Of a stretch of 64,000 nucleotides of DNA, positions 21,565 to 31,160 are shown in pieces. The DNA is from Prevotella sp. GTDB lineage: Bacteria > Bacteroidota > Bacteroidia > Bacteroidales > Bacteroidaceae. The position numbers were made by a program, and so were the translations under genes. Numbering within the stretch: the first letter of the stretch is position 1; the number at the start of each line of letters is the position of its first letter. The notes beneath the pieces were generated by a model that was given only the letters and a program-made list of their open reading frames with translations, ran no database searches and was not told the origin of the DNA. The DNA lies in contig JAFZIY010000031.1 of assembly GCA_017554105.1 (NCBI GenBank), positions 1-64,000 of the forward strand, read 5' to 3'.

Positions 21565-24264
21565 ATGTATATACACGGCAGTTTTGCAGACGCTAACGGT
21601 GAGGTGGTGACGGTGCATATCGTCACCTCGTCCACGCGCACCCCGAGTCTGGAGATAGGCACGGATGTCTCCGGCATATACTTCAGCGACGACCCTGTAG
21701 ATATTACGAGTGAGGTTAACGACACGTTCGACGTGCTTCTGCGCCACAGTGCCTGCCTACGTCTGCAATGCCGTGACTACATGTCGGATTTCTTCTGCAC
21801 GTCATGCCGTGACGCGGTAGTGAACATCTACCGTGGGGGAGTGTGTCTTTTTGCCGGTTTTATAGAGCCTCAGACGTTGAGCCAGCCTTATAACGAGGTA
21901 TATGACGAAGTGGAACTGAACTGCATCGACGTTCTCTCGGCGTTGCAGTATTCGAGGTACAAGGACGTGGGCAGCGCCGGTGCCGCTTACGATATCGTGA
22001 AGGGTGCCGCATGCCAGCGCACGTTGCACTCCATCCTCACGGATATTCTTGACGGCATCACCTCGGGCATGGACATTGCCGGCGGCCACAGTGTGCGCTA
22101 TCTGTATGACGGCAGCAAAGCCGTTGACAGCGTATTGGCAAACCGTTATGCGATTCTGGAGCAGGTGTCGATATCGGAACTGCTGTTTCTGGGTTCTGAC
22201 GAGGATGAAGTGTGGCGCCAGGACGAAGTGCTGGAGGAGATTCTGCGCTACCTGAACCTGCATATAGTGCAGGACGGTCTTACCTTCTACATTTTCTCGT
22301 GGGAGACGTGCAAGTCGGGTGGCAGCATATCGTGGTGTGATATTGTCAGGGGTGGGTCAGAAACCATGTGGCCTGATACGGTGGCTATAGAGACCTCCAT
22401 TGCCGCCGATTGCGACACCGTTATAAGCCTGTGCGAGGTATTCAACCAGATACTGCTGACCTGCAGTGTTGAGAAAGCGGACAACGTGATAGAAAGTCCG
22501 CTTGACGGCGACCTGCTTACGTCGCCCTACACATGGTTCCAGAAATACTGCACCGAGTATTCGGCCGACGGTGAGGGCAACCACGCATACAATGCCTTCT
22601 TTGCCATGACTCACGAGCGCAAGACGGACTACGGTGCCGGTCGTATTGTGGACTGGTTCCTTCAGGTGATGTCGAACAGTCAGTGGATTTTCCCGAAGAA
22701 CGGTGACTTGAGCAGAGACCTGATATCGACCTACTGCAATGACAACGAGCACCAGGAGGCTTTGCCGAACTGGCTGGGCAGCCATCCCGGTGCCGCCATC
22801 ATCGCCCTTGGCAGCGTTGAGACGAACTGTGCGAATGATGACAACCGTCCGACGTCGAAGGTGAACATGACGAACTGTCTTGTGGTGAGCGTTAACGGCA
22901 ACGGCAAGGACGGCGAGAACGCTTATTACCCCGACGCCTCAGACATCAGGGCCAACATCCCCTACGCCGTATATAACGGCAACATCGCCGGTGGCACATT
23001 CTCTCCCGCTGATGACTCCACGACGAACTACATAGTGCTATCGGGCAAGGTAGTGCTGAATCCTCTTATGGAAATGACGGGCACGTACAAGGCCCTCCAC
23101 GACGCCCAGGAATGGTCGCGTTCCTCTTACTGGCACAAGACCGTTCCGAGCCGTGACAACCCTGACGGTCGATACTATACGCGTCAATACTGGAAGGCCG
23201 GAACCCCATCGGAAGATGCCGTGTGGGATACTCAGACCGACTTCGGTCTGGTGCCATTCACGGGCAAGGGTCCTGAGTGGTATGAATTCAAGTACAGTGC
23301 GGTAGGTGACAGCAGCGACACGATCTCGAAGATTGCCGTACTGGCCTGTATGCTGATTATCGGTGACAAATGCGTATGCGAGAAGACACCTTCCAATGAC
23401 TGGGGTACCGGTGTTCCCTATACCGGCCACGGTCTGCCCGATGATTTTGTCTGGAAGGAATACAAGCCACTGTCGGAATGCTCGAGTGAGGATGAGTACT
23501 ACCAACAGTCGTTTACGATAGGCTTTGACCCGAAGATAGGGGACAAGCTGATAGGCACGGAATATGACCTTCAGACGAACTTCAGCTACACTCTGGGCAT
23601 AGATGCCGAGGGAATAGCCATCCCCATAAGGAAATCCGACAGGGTGAGCGGTCAGGTGAGGTTTATGATATTGGGTCCTGTGAACACTGTGTGGGACGAA
23701 TACACGCGTCGCCATCCTACCTTTTTCCGCCACACGCGGTGGGGTCTGAACAGCGTTCCACTGTTGTCACATGTGAGCAACATCGTCGTGAAGCAGTTTG
23801 AGGTGAAGGTTTACAGTGACAACGGTCATCTGAACAACACCGAGGACAACGACATCGTCTATATGAGCGACACGCGTGAGGAGTTCAAGAACGAGAAGAG
23901 CGACCTGGAGTTCAGGATAAACTCGGCCTTGACTTCGGCGGAGTGCCAGTCGCTTGGTGTGACCAACAGCGTCAATCTCTCCACTCCCGTCAACGAGCTG
24001 ACGGGTGACGCACTACTGTCGATATACGACTACTGCAGAGGTCTCCAGGCCAAGCCGGAACAACTCTACGTGGACAGTTACTACAGTGAATACCATCTGC
24101 CCCGTGTACTCATGGAGCAGAAGCTGACAGACGCCAACGGTATTATCGGTCTTTTCAACCATTACACGCACCCTGCTCTGCAGAAGACGTTCTTCGTTCA
24201 GGGAATCAGCCGTAACCTGCTTGAGTGCCGTGCAGACTTAACTATTAAGGAGACAGGCTTATGA
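21565..24264 (+). CDS. Baseplate/tail hub protein
   Basis: This 899-residue protein starts MYIHGSFADANGEVVTVHIVTSSTRTPSLEIGTDVSGIYFSDDPVDITSEVNDTFDVLLRHSACLRLQCRDYMSDFF. This is a strand-rich N-terminus like distal tail proteins, followed by FAGFIEPQTLSQPYNEVYDEVELNCIDVLSALQYSRY, which resembles tail-hub proteins of Bacteroidota phages. The long middle contains insertions, and the C-terminus (TDANGIIGLFNHYTHPALQKTFFVQGISRNLLECRADLTIKETG) ends at the start of the fibre gene with a 4-base overlap. It probably joins tail tip and fibres. Confidence 0.65.
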   Translation: MYIHGSFADANGEVVTVHIVTSSTRTPSLEIGTDVSGIYFSDDPVDITSEVNDTFDVLLRHSACLRLQCRDYMSDFFCTSCRDAVVNIYRGGVCLFAGFIEPQTLSQPYNEVYDEVELNCIDVLSALQYSRYKDVGSAGAAYDIVKGAACQRTLHSILTDILDGITSGMDIAGGHSVRYLYDGSKAVDSVLANRYAILEQVSISELLFLGSDEDEVWRQDEVLEEILRYLNLHIVQDGLTFYIFSWETCKSGGSISWCDIVRGGSETMWPDTVAIETSIAADCDTVISLCEVFNQILLTCSVEKADNVIESPLDGDLLTSPYTWFQKYCTEYSADGEGNHAYNAFFAMTHERKTDYGAGRIVDWFLQVMSNSQWIFPKNGDLSRDLISTYCNDNEHQEALPNWLGSHPGAAIIALGSVETNCANDDNRPTSKVNMTNCLVVSVNGNGKDGENAYYPDASDIRANIPYAVYNGNIAGGTFSPADDSTTNYIVLSGKVVLNPLMEMTGTYKALHDAQEWSRSSYWHKTVPSRDNPDGRYYTRQYWKAGTPSEDAVWDTQTDFGLVPFTGKGPEWYEFKYSAVGDSSDTISKIAVLACMLIIGDKCVCEKTPSNDWGTGVPYTGHGLPDDFVWKEYKPLSECSSEDEYYQQSFTIGFDPKIGDKLIGTEYDLQTNFSYTLGIDAEGIAIPIRKSDRVSGQVRFMILGPVNTVWDEYTRRHPTFFRHTRWGLNSVPLLSHVSNIVVKQFEVKVYSDNGHLNNTEDNDIVYMSDTREEFKNEKSDLEFRINSALTSAECQSLGVTNSVNLSTPVNELTGDALLSIYDYCRGLQAKPEQLYVDSYYSEYHLPRVLMEQKLTDANGIIGLFNHYTHPALQKTFFVQGISRNLLECRADLTIKETGL

Positions 24265-27200
24265 TAGACGTAAAACTTATAAAGAAGCCCAAAGGCGGCA
24301 GCGCCGGTTCCGGCGGCACCCGCTATGTGCCGGGTACCGCTGACGAGTCGCGTCACGCCCTGAAAGCAGACGAGTCGTTGCGTTCGGGCCGTGCCGACTT
24401 TGCCGACCGTGCCGAATACTCCGACCGTTCGGGCCATGCCTCACGTTCCTCATACTCTGACGTTGCTGAAGACCTTGTTGAGGACAGTCCTGTATTTGGA
24501 AAATTCCTCAGTCGTCTTGTCAATGATGCGGCGCAGGGTGTGATAACCTTTGCGAAGGGCATATTGTTTGGGGACGGCAGTCATGGCATAACAGAGGACG
24601 GCGATGCCTCGCTCCGTGACATCAGGATGCAAAGCACTCAGTCGGAGGGCTATAGCGGCACGGACACCATCACGGACAAGGGTTTCAAGGTATGGGAGGA
24701 CTCTGAGGGTAAGAGTCATTTGATTACCGACTACTTCACGGCGAGAGTGAAGGCGTTCTTCGCCTCTCTGGAGATACGGAAGATAGAGCATTCGGCCGGC
24801 AACAGGATAGAGAGTCCTGCTGGCAATACGCTTGCCTTGGTCAAGAAGTTCAATGCCGACGATGAAGAGATAAAAGACAAGTGGCATGCGCGGCGTTACG
24901 GCTTCGGTTTGTCGTGGGGATATAAGCTTGTGCATGTTGCCGGTCAGTTCTTCGGTGTGTGGAAGGAGGACGAGACGGCAGAGGTGGCATATTACCGCTG
25001 CTATTGGACTGCTGATGACAAAGAGGCAAAGAAAGCCGTTGAGAACAACTGGAAGGTTGGCGATCAAGCGTATTGTCAGACCTTTAACCTACGTGTTCCG
25101 CAAGGCAGTGGCTTCGCATCTAATAAATATTATTGGCGACTTGTTGTAGGTACGGGTTATGAGACTATTGAGGGTGTTGAGTATGCGTACATCGACTTGT
25201 CAAACGAGGAAACATTATACTTGGAAGCAAGCAAGATAGATACTCCGATAGACGCACAAGTTGATAGCGGACTGATTGCCTGTTCAGGCTATGACTCAGG
25301 TTCCGATGCTCCCGAAGCTGGTGACGATGTGGCTTGTCTCGGTAATCAAGTGTCATGGAGTACACGAGGCGGTGCTAAACAGACCATTACTTATGACCCA
25401 CACCCTGATACAAGCGGAATCACCGTTCCTTGCGTGAAGATGTATGCTGGCATCAACTCTTTCAGCGCACTCGACAACTTTAGATTCAAAAAGGAGAGTC
25501 CGAGCGGTATCTATGTTCATTCTGACAAGTTCCAGATAGTCAGTGCTGCTGGAACAGGTGCTTCTTCTCCTATCTACTGTCAGCGTGGCACATATTCGGC
25601 AACCGAGACATACGGAAAGAATGACATCGTGCAATATCACGGAGCATCGTGGCTGTATATCAATGACACTCCTTCATCGGGTCATGCTCCTGCGGAGGGA
25701 GAATATTGGACGGCTTTTGCACAGCGTGGCATGGCAACTCCATATATACAACTTAATTGTTCTAATGTTATTGTCAGTGCCGATAGCGAGGGAAGAATAA
25801 GCAGTAATGCAGCCATTGTTGTAAAACCGACAAAGATAGAACTTTACGTTGACGGCAACAAGATACCTGTATCGGCATGGAACCTGCCAAGCAGTTATGT
25901 ATTCTATTATAATAGAACGCAATATTTCAACCAATCGGGATTGCAGTCAGGTATTAATATCGGTAGTTTTACCGCTTCGGCTGATTATGTCACGATAAAT
26001 TGGCAATATTATCCAATAGTCAGCGGACAGACAATTATCAATCCAGTTATTGATTCGACATCATTTGCATTTCATATTGTCTTCACTTATAATGGTGAGA
26101 CCTATGTTGCCGAGACAAGTATTCCCTTGACTGTCCAACGACCTGGTGCAAGTGGTGCTAATGGTGCTAACGGACTTAATTCTGCGACGGTATTTTTGTA
26201 TCAAAGGAGTTCTTCCGTTCCGAGCAAGCCTTCTTCAACCTTAACATACACTTTCTCGTCGGGTCTGATGAGTGGTACTTTGGGCAATTGGACACAGATT
26301 ATTCCAACATCAAATGGAAACCCATGCTATGTGATACAAGCGACTGCGGTGGCGACCACATCCACGGACACAATCGCAAGTTCCGAATGGTCTTCCCCAA
26401 CGGTGTTGGTCGAAGATGGAGAAGATGGGGCATCTGGTGCGGCAGGATATAATACTGCTACGGTATATTTATACCAAAGGGCATCCTCAACCCCACAAAC
26501 GCCAACAAGTACACTAACATATACATTCGCCACAAAGTCATTAAGTGGAACATTGGGGAATTGGTCGCAAACAATCCCTTCGGGAACAAATCCCCTCTAT
26601 GTGACCGCAGCAACGGCATATTCTAATACCGCAACCGACACCATTGCATCAAATGAATGGAGTGCGGCGGTTATTCTTGTACAAAACGGAACAAATGGGA
26701 ATAGTGTAATGGCAGAATATTCTGCCACTGGTGCTGCAAATTCTTGGCACTCAACATTCCAAAATGGAGATTTATATGTGCATTATAGTTACGATGGTGG
26801 TTCTACATGGACTACCGCCATACGATTTGTGGGCAAATCAATAGAGTTTGAAAAAGGAATACGTCACTTTGCATCTTACAACGATTTATGGAATTATCTT
26901 GTCGCAAAACAAGCGAGTTATACCGATAGCGATTTCGGCTACTACCTTACCGATACCGATGATGGTAGTACACCCGAAGCATGTCTATGGTATTTTTACA
27001 CACAATCTTCCGACCCAAGAGATTTACAGTATGTTTCTTTACCGCAAAGTGGGGAAGTGAATTATTTTACGAGTTATGATGGTCATTTGTGGAACGCAGA
27101 AGATGGCGATACCGCATGGCATGATTTGGGTGTTATTCAAGGTGCGGATGGTGCGGATGGAATAAGTATCATATTAGACCCTGCTACGGTCATATTTAAC

Positions 27201-28385
27201 CAAGCCGAAACATCTCCTTATGGAATAGATACGATCGGTTTCTCGGCAACAGTAAGGGTTTGGCAAGGTGCGACACCATTATCGGGCAATTTTATACCGC
27301 AAAATGGTGTAAGCGGAACAAACTGTCAAGCAAGTTTTAGCGGAAACACGGTTTATATCAATAGCATAAACTACACAACGGATGCAAACAATCAAAAGCA
27401 TTACTATTCCTCTGGAAAGGTAGATGTCACGGTTGTGGTAAATAATCAAGCCGTTGTGCTTACATTGAATTGGGCGGCAAACCTATTGGGAGAATGGAAA
27501 CTAAACGTTGTGAACGACACGATGTCGGCGGTTTCATCAATGCCCGTCACATATTATGATGCGGATGGGGATCTACAAATCGCCGCATTTTCCACCGCAA
27601 TACAACAAAGTAGTCAAGGTGTAAGTCTTTGTGCGAAGAAAAACGATGTTGAAGCCGCAGGAATACATCTTAATGGACAAAATTCGACTATCAATCTTGT
27701 GGCTGGCAAGGTTAATTTTATTGACCCAAATGGCGGCGTTGACACAAAGATATGGATAGACCCAGCAACAGGAACGCTACACGCAGCGGATGGCGATTTT
27801 CAAGGCACATTGAATGCGAAAAGTTACCTCACTCGCTATGCGGATTTGACAAGATACTGCTATAATAGCCCGGGCGCAAGTTATAGTGATAGATTTTTCA
27901 TACCAGGCTTCCATACAACGATGTATGATGCGAATGACAACGCGCTGAATATTGCAGGTTTCTGGTGTTTTCGTGTCGGAGAGGTAGGTATGGAGATTTT
28001 CTTGCCGACAAAATTCTCTGAGGTTGACCCCAACAATCCTACCCATATATTCGACGGCATAGACTTGACGGGACAGCGAATAGTTCTTTATAATCCGTAT
28101 ATTGCATATCGTAGTGCATCGCATGCTACCATTATCCATGCGGGAGAGGTTTACAGTGACGGTACGGTCTATAATTTACAAACAGACGTAATAAGGGGCG
28201 TTGGGCTACCCGTCCACTCATCAGACCCCGTTCTTATGGACCAGTACGACCCTGTATATGGAATATCGTTTGTTGACGGTCTCGTTGAACTACAATGCTT
28301 GCCAAGCGACGGGATATACACGCAATATGAATGGTGCGTGGTTAACTTGGGAACTAATGTCTATAAACTATATGGAAGAAATTAA
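24261..28385 (+). CDS. Large tail fibre / receptor-binding protein
   Basis: This 1,374-residue protein has an N-terminal part of short heptad-like repeats (ADESLRSGRADFADRAEYSDRSGHASRSSYSD), a GDGSHGITEDGDASLRDI trimer-like region, a CBM5/12-like segment near 455-500 (TYSATETYGKNDIVQYHGASWLY), Gly-Ala-Asn/Asp collagen-like runs, and two tandem repeats of about 90 residues at about 635-810 (each begins N[ST]ATV[FY]LYQR). The base composition falls from GC-rich to AT-rich near 25,000, so the distal half looks acquired. It would bind host surface glycans. The 3' end lies 18 bp before a tiny acidic gene. Confidence 0.8.
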   Translation: MIDVKLIKKPKGGSAGSGGTRYVPGTADESRHALKADESLRSGRADFADRAEYSDRSGHASRSSYSDVAEDLVEDSPVFGKFLSRLVNDAAQGVITFAKGILFGDGSHGITEDGDASLRDIRMQSTQSEGYSGTDTITDKGFKVWEDSEGKSHLITDYFTARVKAFFASLEIRKIEHSAGNRIESPAGNTLALVKKFNADDEEIKDKWHARRYGFGLSWGYKLVHVAGQFFGVWKEDETAEVAYYRCYWTADDKEAKKAVENNWKVGDQAYCQTFNLRVPQGSGFASNKYYWRLVVGTGYETIEGVEYAYIDLSNEETLYLEASKIDTPIDAQVDSGLIACSGYDSGSDAPEAGDDVACLGNQVSWSTRGGAKQTITYDPHPDTSGITVPCVKMYAGINSFSALDNFRFKKESPSGIYVHSDKFQIVSAAGTGASSPIYCQRGTYSATETYGKNDIVQYHGASWLYINDTPSSGHAPAEGEYWTAFAQRGMATPYIQLNCSNVIVSADSEGRISSNAAIVVKPTKIELYVDGNKIPVSAWNLPSSYVFYYNRTQYFNQSGLQSGINIGSFTASADYVTINWQYYPIVSGQTIINPVIDSTSFAFHIVFTYNGETYVAETSIPLTVQRPGASGANGANGLNSATVFLYQRSSSVPSKPSSTLTYTFSSGLMSGTLGNWTQIIPTSNGNPCYVIQATAVATTSTDTIASSEWSSPTVLVEDGEDGASGAAGYNTATVYLYQRASSTPQTPTSTLTYTFATKSLSGTLGNWSQTIPSGTNPLYVTAATAYSNTATDTIASNEWSAAVILVQNGTNGNSVMAEYSATGAANSWHSTFQNGDLYVHYSYDGGSTWTTAIRFVGKSIEFEKGIRHFASYNDLWNYLVAKQASYTDSDFGYYLTDTDDGSTPEACLWYFYTQSSDPRDLQYVSLPQSGEVNYFTSYDGHLWNAEDGDTAWHDLGVIQGADGADGISIILDPATVIFNQAETSPYGIDTIGFSATVRVWQGATPLSGNFIPQNGVSGTNCQASFSGNTVYINSINYTTDANNQKHYYSSGKVDVTVVVNNQAVVLTLNWAANLLGEWKLNVVNDTMSAVSSMPVTYYDADGDLQIAAFSTAIQQSSQGVSLCAKKNDVEAAGIHLNGQNSTINLVAGKVNFIDPNGGVDTKIWIDPATGTLHAADGDFQGTLNAKSYLTRYADLTRYCYNSPGASYSDRFFIPGFHTTMYDANDNALNIAGFWCFRVGEVGMEIFLPTKFSEVDPNNPTHIFDGIDLTGQRIVLYNPYIAYRSASHATIIHAGEVYSDGTVYNLQTDVIRGVGLPVHSSDPVLMDQYDPVYGISFVDGLVELQCLPSDGIYTQYEWCVVNLGTNVYKLYGRN
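26150..26700. repeat. Two tandem repeats of about 265 bp in the fibre gene
   Basis: Each unit encodes a domain that starts with ATV(F/Y)LYQR and ends IAS(S/N)EWS. The units differ at DNA level, so the duplication is old. Confidence 0.6.
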
Positions 28386-28403
28386 ACGTAAAACTCGATA
28401 GAT

Positions 28404-28577
28404 ATGGCAGACGTAAACATTCAAGAAATAGTTGACGAGGTGCTGGCGACGATAGCGCAGGGAAGCATAGATTCGACACTCGGATTCTCGATAGATTCCG
28501 ACGGGTATTTGTGTGTGGATACCACTGTGGATACTTCACAAGAGGAGGAAGAAGAGGAAGAACAACCTAATTCGTAA
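28404..28577 (+). CDS. Small acidic protein after the fibre gene (57 residues)
   Basis: ATG 28,404 to TAA 28,577 encodes MADVNIQEIVDEVLATIAQG, then a segment with SLGF/SIDSDGYL-like strands and a tail of seven Glu within eight positions. The central 'fsIDsDGYLcvd' phrase recurs in the next gene as 'FSVDDDGYLIFEN', so both probably share a short fibre-associated motif. It may cap or help assemble the fibre. Spacing to its neighbours is 18 and 4 bp, which supports translation. Confidence 0.6.
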   Translation: MADVNIQEIVDEVLATIAQGSIDSTLGFSIDSDGYLCVDTTVDTSQEEEEEEEQPNS

Positions 28578-28581
28578 AGAT

Positions 28582-29097
28582 ATGGAGTATAGCGAAGCAA
28601 AAATGAAACTGGTGTATGGCAACACGCGGAACGCTGCCATCATACTAAAGGAACTCGTCGATATAGAGACAGGCGAGACCGCTCCCTTTGATGTTCAAGA
28701 AGGCGACGAGGTGACAGTTAATATCAAGGAAGGGCACAATTCAAACTGGTACACCCCCAAGATAGAAGGCAACGTGCTGTCGTTTAGGATTGGCACAGAA
28801 CTTACCGTTGGCGACTATGAGGTAGAGGTCGGTGTTGTGCGTGGCGAGGACACTTATGTTTCTCGCAAGCGGTGGCAACTATCGGTTGTACGTTACGATG
28901 ACGAGGCTGGCATACCTGCTGATGCGGAGTTCTCGTCGGAGGACCTGGAAATGATAGCCAATATGTATATCAAGGGTGACCCCATGACTTACGACGACAT
29001 GACGGAAGGCCAGAAGGCTGACCTCGCAAGCCACCTTGCGGGGAACTTTTCCGTTGACGATGACGGCTACCTAATATTTGAAAATAACGAACCTTAA
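28582..29097 (+). CDS. Fibre-associated protein with Ig-like strands
   Basis: This 171-residue protein reads MKLVYGNTRNAAIILKELVDIETGETAPFDVQEGDEVTVNIKEGHNSNWYTPKIEGNVLSFRIGTELTVGDYEVEVGV. That is a beta-sandwich pattern common at Bacteroidota phage baseplates or fibres, followed by a C-terminal acidic helix and FSVDDDGYLIFEN. No family is named with confidence. I chose ATG 28,582, 4 bp after the previous stop; an earlier in-frame ATG lies inside the previous gene. Confidence 0.55.
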   Translation: MEYSEAKMKLVYGNTRNAAIILKELVDIETGETAPFDVQEGDEVTVNIKEGHNSNWYTPKIEGNVLSFRIGTELTVGDYEVEVGVVRGEDTYVSRKRWQLSVVRYDDEAGIPADAEFSSEDLEMIANMYIKGDPMTYDDMTEGQKADLASHLAGNFSVDDDGYLIFENNEP

Positions 29098-29108
29098 AAT
29101 ATTTAGAT

Positions 29109-29636
29109 ATGAGTAAAACAACTTTCAGAATCGGCAAAGTAAGAATCACGATAGATGGAGTCTATAGCGAAAGCACTAAATACTCCATTCTTGCTACGGT
29201 GACTAATGAGAAAAGAACCAAAGTGTATGTGTCGAAGGTGGACAACAACGAAGGCAATCTGCTCACAGACACTACGAAGTGGGAATGCATCATGGACTGT
29301 GAGACTGCGGTTGACGAGGCCACGAAAAAGATTATTGAGGAAATGGAGTCAACGGACACGTCGGTTACTCTGTCCCCCAATAAGATGTATGAATTTCCTG
29401 AGATGGCGAGTCTTGACTTTGCGTTTTCGGGGTTTGTTGATGACGTTCTCAATGAATGGCAGTTCAGTTTTGACAGTGGAAGCACGGCTACGACATTCTC
29501 CTATCCGAGCAGTGTCATATGGACATCAACCCCTACTATAGAGGCAAATAAGCACTATGAGGTTAGTATTGTGTGGAATCAGACAGACCAGACCTATTAT
29601 GGTATCATAGTTGGTTGGGATTTGCCTACAACATAG
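29109..29636 (+). CDS. Hypothetical fibre-region protein
   Basis: This 175-residue protein has two parts: KVRITIDGVYSESTKYSILATVTNEKRTKVYVSKVDNNEGNLLTDTTKWECI, which looks like the small carbohydrate-binding or 'CBM5/12-like' fold (W near its end), and FAFSGFVDDVLNEWQFSFDSGSTATTFSYPSSVIWTSTPTIEANKHYEVSIVWNQ, a strand-rich part often found in Bacteroidota phage fibres. A role in glycan binding or fibre assembly is inferred from position and composition. Confidence 0.55.
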   Translation: MSKTTFRIGKVRITIDGVYSESTKYSILATVTNEKRTKVYVSKVDNNEGNLLTDTTKWECIMDCETAVDEATKKIIEEMESTDTSVTLSPNKMYEFPEMASLDFAFSGFVDDVLNEWQFSFDSGSTATTFSYPSSVIWTSTPTIEANKHYEVSIVWNQTDQTYYGIIVGWDLPTT

Positions 29637-29642
29637 TATGAT

Positions 29643-30281
29643 ATGGGAGCTAAGAGTTATACGAGAAGGGAGTTGATGGGCGGATTAATTCAAGAACTGG
29701 AATATCTTGAAATACCAAACGGAAGTGTCTGCTTCGCTTCTGATTACATTCCTAATGGACAGGATAATGTAATACAGTGCAAATTCAAGTTCGATGGATA
29801 CATAAATGAATCGGGTTCAATATATCATTCTTGGTATTGGGCAAGACCGTCAGGAGGTGATGGTTATCCAAACTATAGAATCATGTCCGCTGGGGCTGTT
29901 GGTTATATTACTGTTCAAAATGGACGAAGAGGAAATTATGTATCACAGAACCGAGTCCCTGTGACAAAAGGTTCTATATATGAGTTCTATATATATAAAA
30001 ATCAATATTTTACTATAAATGGGACTCGATATACCTACACAAATTCTAATCCCACAGGAACAAATGATTGTGCTTTATATATAATTGATACAAATAGGAG
30101 ATTTAAGGGTCGTTTTTACTATCTTAAATGGTGGAAAGGCGACACCTTGGTTTTAGACTGGGTTCCTGCAATTGTAAATGGCGAAATATGTATTTATGAT
30201 AGGCTTAATAAGAAAAAATTAACCCGTTCAGGAGCAGGACGTGTCATGCCAGGTCCCGTAAAACGAACTTTTATTATATAA
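29643..30281 (+). CDS. Lectin-like fibre tip protein, first of three YTRR paralogues
   Basis: This 212-residue protein starts MGAKSYTRRELMGGLIQEL. The YTRR(E/N)LM tag recurs at the N-termini of the two genes that follow (30,387 and 31,161), so all three probably attach to the same fibre socket. The rest is strand-rich with many Tyr, Trp and Gly, the pattern of a concanavalin-like (LamG) lectin (FKFDGYINESGSIYHSWYWARPSGGDGYPNYRIM). It is AT-rich compared with the tail genes upstream. Unlike its two paralogues, it has no G-run leader. Confidence 0.6.
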   Translation: MGAKSYTRRELMGGLIQELEYLEIPNGSVCFASDYIPNGQDNVIQCKFKFDGYINESGSIYHSWYWARPSGGDGYPNYRIMSAGAVGYITVQNGRRGNYVSQNRVPVTKGSIYEFYIYKNQYFTINGTRYTYTNSNPTGTNDCALYIIDTNRRFKGRFYYLKWWKGDTLVLDWVPAIVNGEICIYDRLNKKKLTRSGAGRVMPGPVKRTFII

Positions 30282-30285
30282 CAAT

Positions 30286-30390
30286 ATGAGAACAATGTAC
30301 AACAGTATCATACCCATTTTAATGGGGGGGGGTAAAAACCTAATTATCAACGACTTATGCCGAAACCTCGGAGAAAGGAGGGCGGCATGA
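30286..30390 (+). CDS. 34-residue leader peptide with a G9 tract, frame open to the fibre gene
   Basis: ATG 30,286 (MRTMYNSIIPIL...) reads through nine G (30,324-30,332) and on to a TGA at 30,388-30,390 that overlaps the ATG of the next gene (ATGA). The peptide is nearly identical to that of the leader at 31,059: most base changes between the two copies are silent (ATC/ATT, ATT/ATC, TTA/TTG, AAC/AAT), which argues that it is translated. With G9 here the frame reaches the next start, so coupling would be on. Change of the G run by one base would end it early or elsewhere. Confidence 0.6.
   Translation: MRTMYNSIIPILMGGGKNLIINDLCRNLGERRAA
30324..30332. repeat. Homopolymeric G9 tract, leader 1
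   Basis: Nine G directly inside the short leader frame. Runs of this length mutate often in bacteria by slippage. Confidence 0.8.
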
Positions 30391-31040
30391 GATACTACAC
30401 AAGAAGAAACCTGATGATGGAAGACTCTAAAGTGAAGCCATACATCCAAGATGGACTTGTGTTTCATCTTGATGGAGCAGACTCTGACGGAAAGACGTGG
30501 GTGGACAGGGTAGCTGGTATCATCTACACTCGAAGCGAAGGAACTGCAGACGGCAAAGGTGTAACATTCAATATGGGGGCTGGAGCATATATGGTAGGTA
30601 ACAAAAGTATCGCTACCATTTCCCCTAATGCTGGGACGATAGAAGTGTGTGCTTACAGACGTGGTACCACCAACTCAGTTACCGATGAAGTTCTCTATGC
30701 TACATCAGGAATGCCAGCAATTCATTATGACGTTGACAAGTCAGGTACCTTTGTCACCATCTCAAACAGAAATTCAGGTCCGGCACCCAGAGCACCCATC
30801 AGTGGAAAAGGTGTTGGTAAGTTCACACATAGTTGCTGCGCTGCAAGAACTTGTTACAACGGAACAATGGCAGCAGTTGGGTCCCAAACCTACAAAACCC
30901 AACAAGCAAATAGAGTCGGAATCTCTTTTAAAGGAGATATATATCAAATCCGCATTTACAACCGCCAACTAACGGAGGCAGAAATGAGGTGGAATCAAAT
31001 CCAGGATGCTAAGAGATACGGAATAGCCCTAGAATTATAA
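30387..31040 (+). CDS. LamG/concanavalin-like fibre lectin, second YTRR paralogue
   Basis: This 217-residue protein starts MRYYTRRNLMM after a strong ribosome site (AAAGGAGG, 6 bp before ATG), unusual in Bacteroidota. The body (YIQDGLVFHLDGADSDGKTWVDRVAG, then GISFKGDIYQIRIYNRQLTEAEMRWNQIQDAKRYGI) matches LamG/concanavalin A-like domains, whose last strand is followed by 'R(I/L)YNRxLTxxEi..N...d..ryg'. It probably binds host surface polysaccharide. Translation may be coupled to the G-run leader that ends at its start. An in-frame ATG at 30,357 would add ten residues encoded inside the leader and is less likely. Confidence 0.72.
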   Translation: MRYYTRRNLMMEDSKVKPYIQDGLVFHLDGADSDGKTWVDRVAGIIYTRSEGTADGKGVTFNMGAGAYMVGNKSIATISPNAGTIEVCAYRRGTTNSVTDEVLYATSGMPAIHYDVDKSGTFVTISNRNSGPAPRAPISGKGVGKFTHSCCAARTCYNGTMAAVGSQTYKTQQANRVGISFKGDIYQIRIYNRQLTEAEMRWNQIQDAKRYGIALEL

Positions 31041-31058
31041 CTTCAAAAACATAACATT

Positions 31059-31109
31059 ATGAGAACAATGCACAACAGTATTATACCCATCTTGATAGGG
31101 GGGGGGTAA
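31059..31109 (+). CDS. Leader peptide copy 2 with G9 tract, frame closed (16 residues)
   Basis: MRTMHNSIIPIL... is the second copy of the leader. Here the codon before the G run is ATA rather than ATG, so nine G (31,098-31,106) place a TAA immediately after them. With eight G the frame would run on through the same KNLIINDLC and LGERRAA as in copy 1 and stop at the ATGA of the gene at 31,161. The copy therefore looks switched off by one base. Confidence 0.55.
   Translation: MRTMHNSIIPILIGGG
31098..31106. repeat. Homopolymeric G9 tract, leader 2
   Basis: Nine G; one base too many for the leader frame to reach the next gene. Confidence 0.8.
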
Positions 31110-31160
31110 AAACCTAATTATCAATGACTTATGCCAGATTCTCGGAGAAAGGAGGGCGGC

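Noticed and set aside
30357-30386. ATG 30,357 (and 31,131) as starts of the fibre genes
   Set aside because: The ATGs at 30,387 and 31,161 have an AAAGGAGG site at proper distance and overlap the leader stop; the upstream ones do not.
30324-31106. G9 tracts as G-quadruplexes
   Set aside because: Each is a single run, while a quadruplex needs four G runs; slippage is the better explanation.
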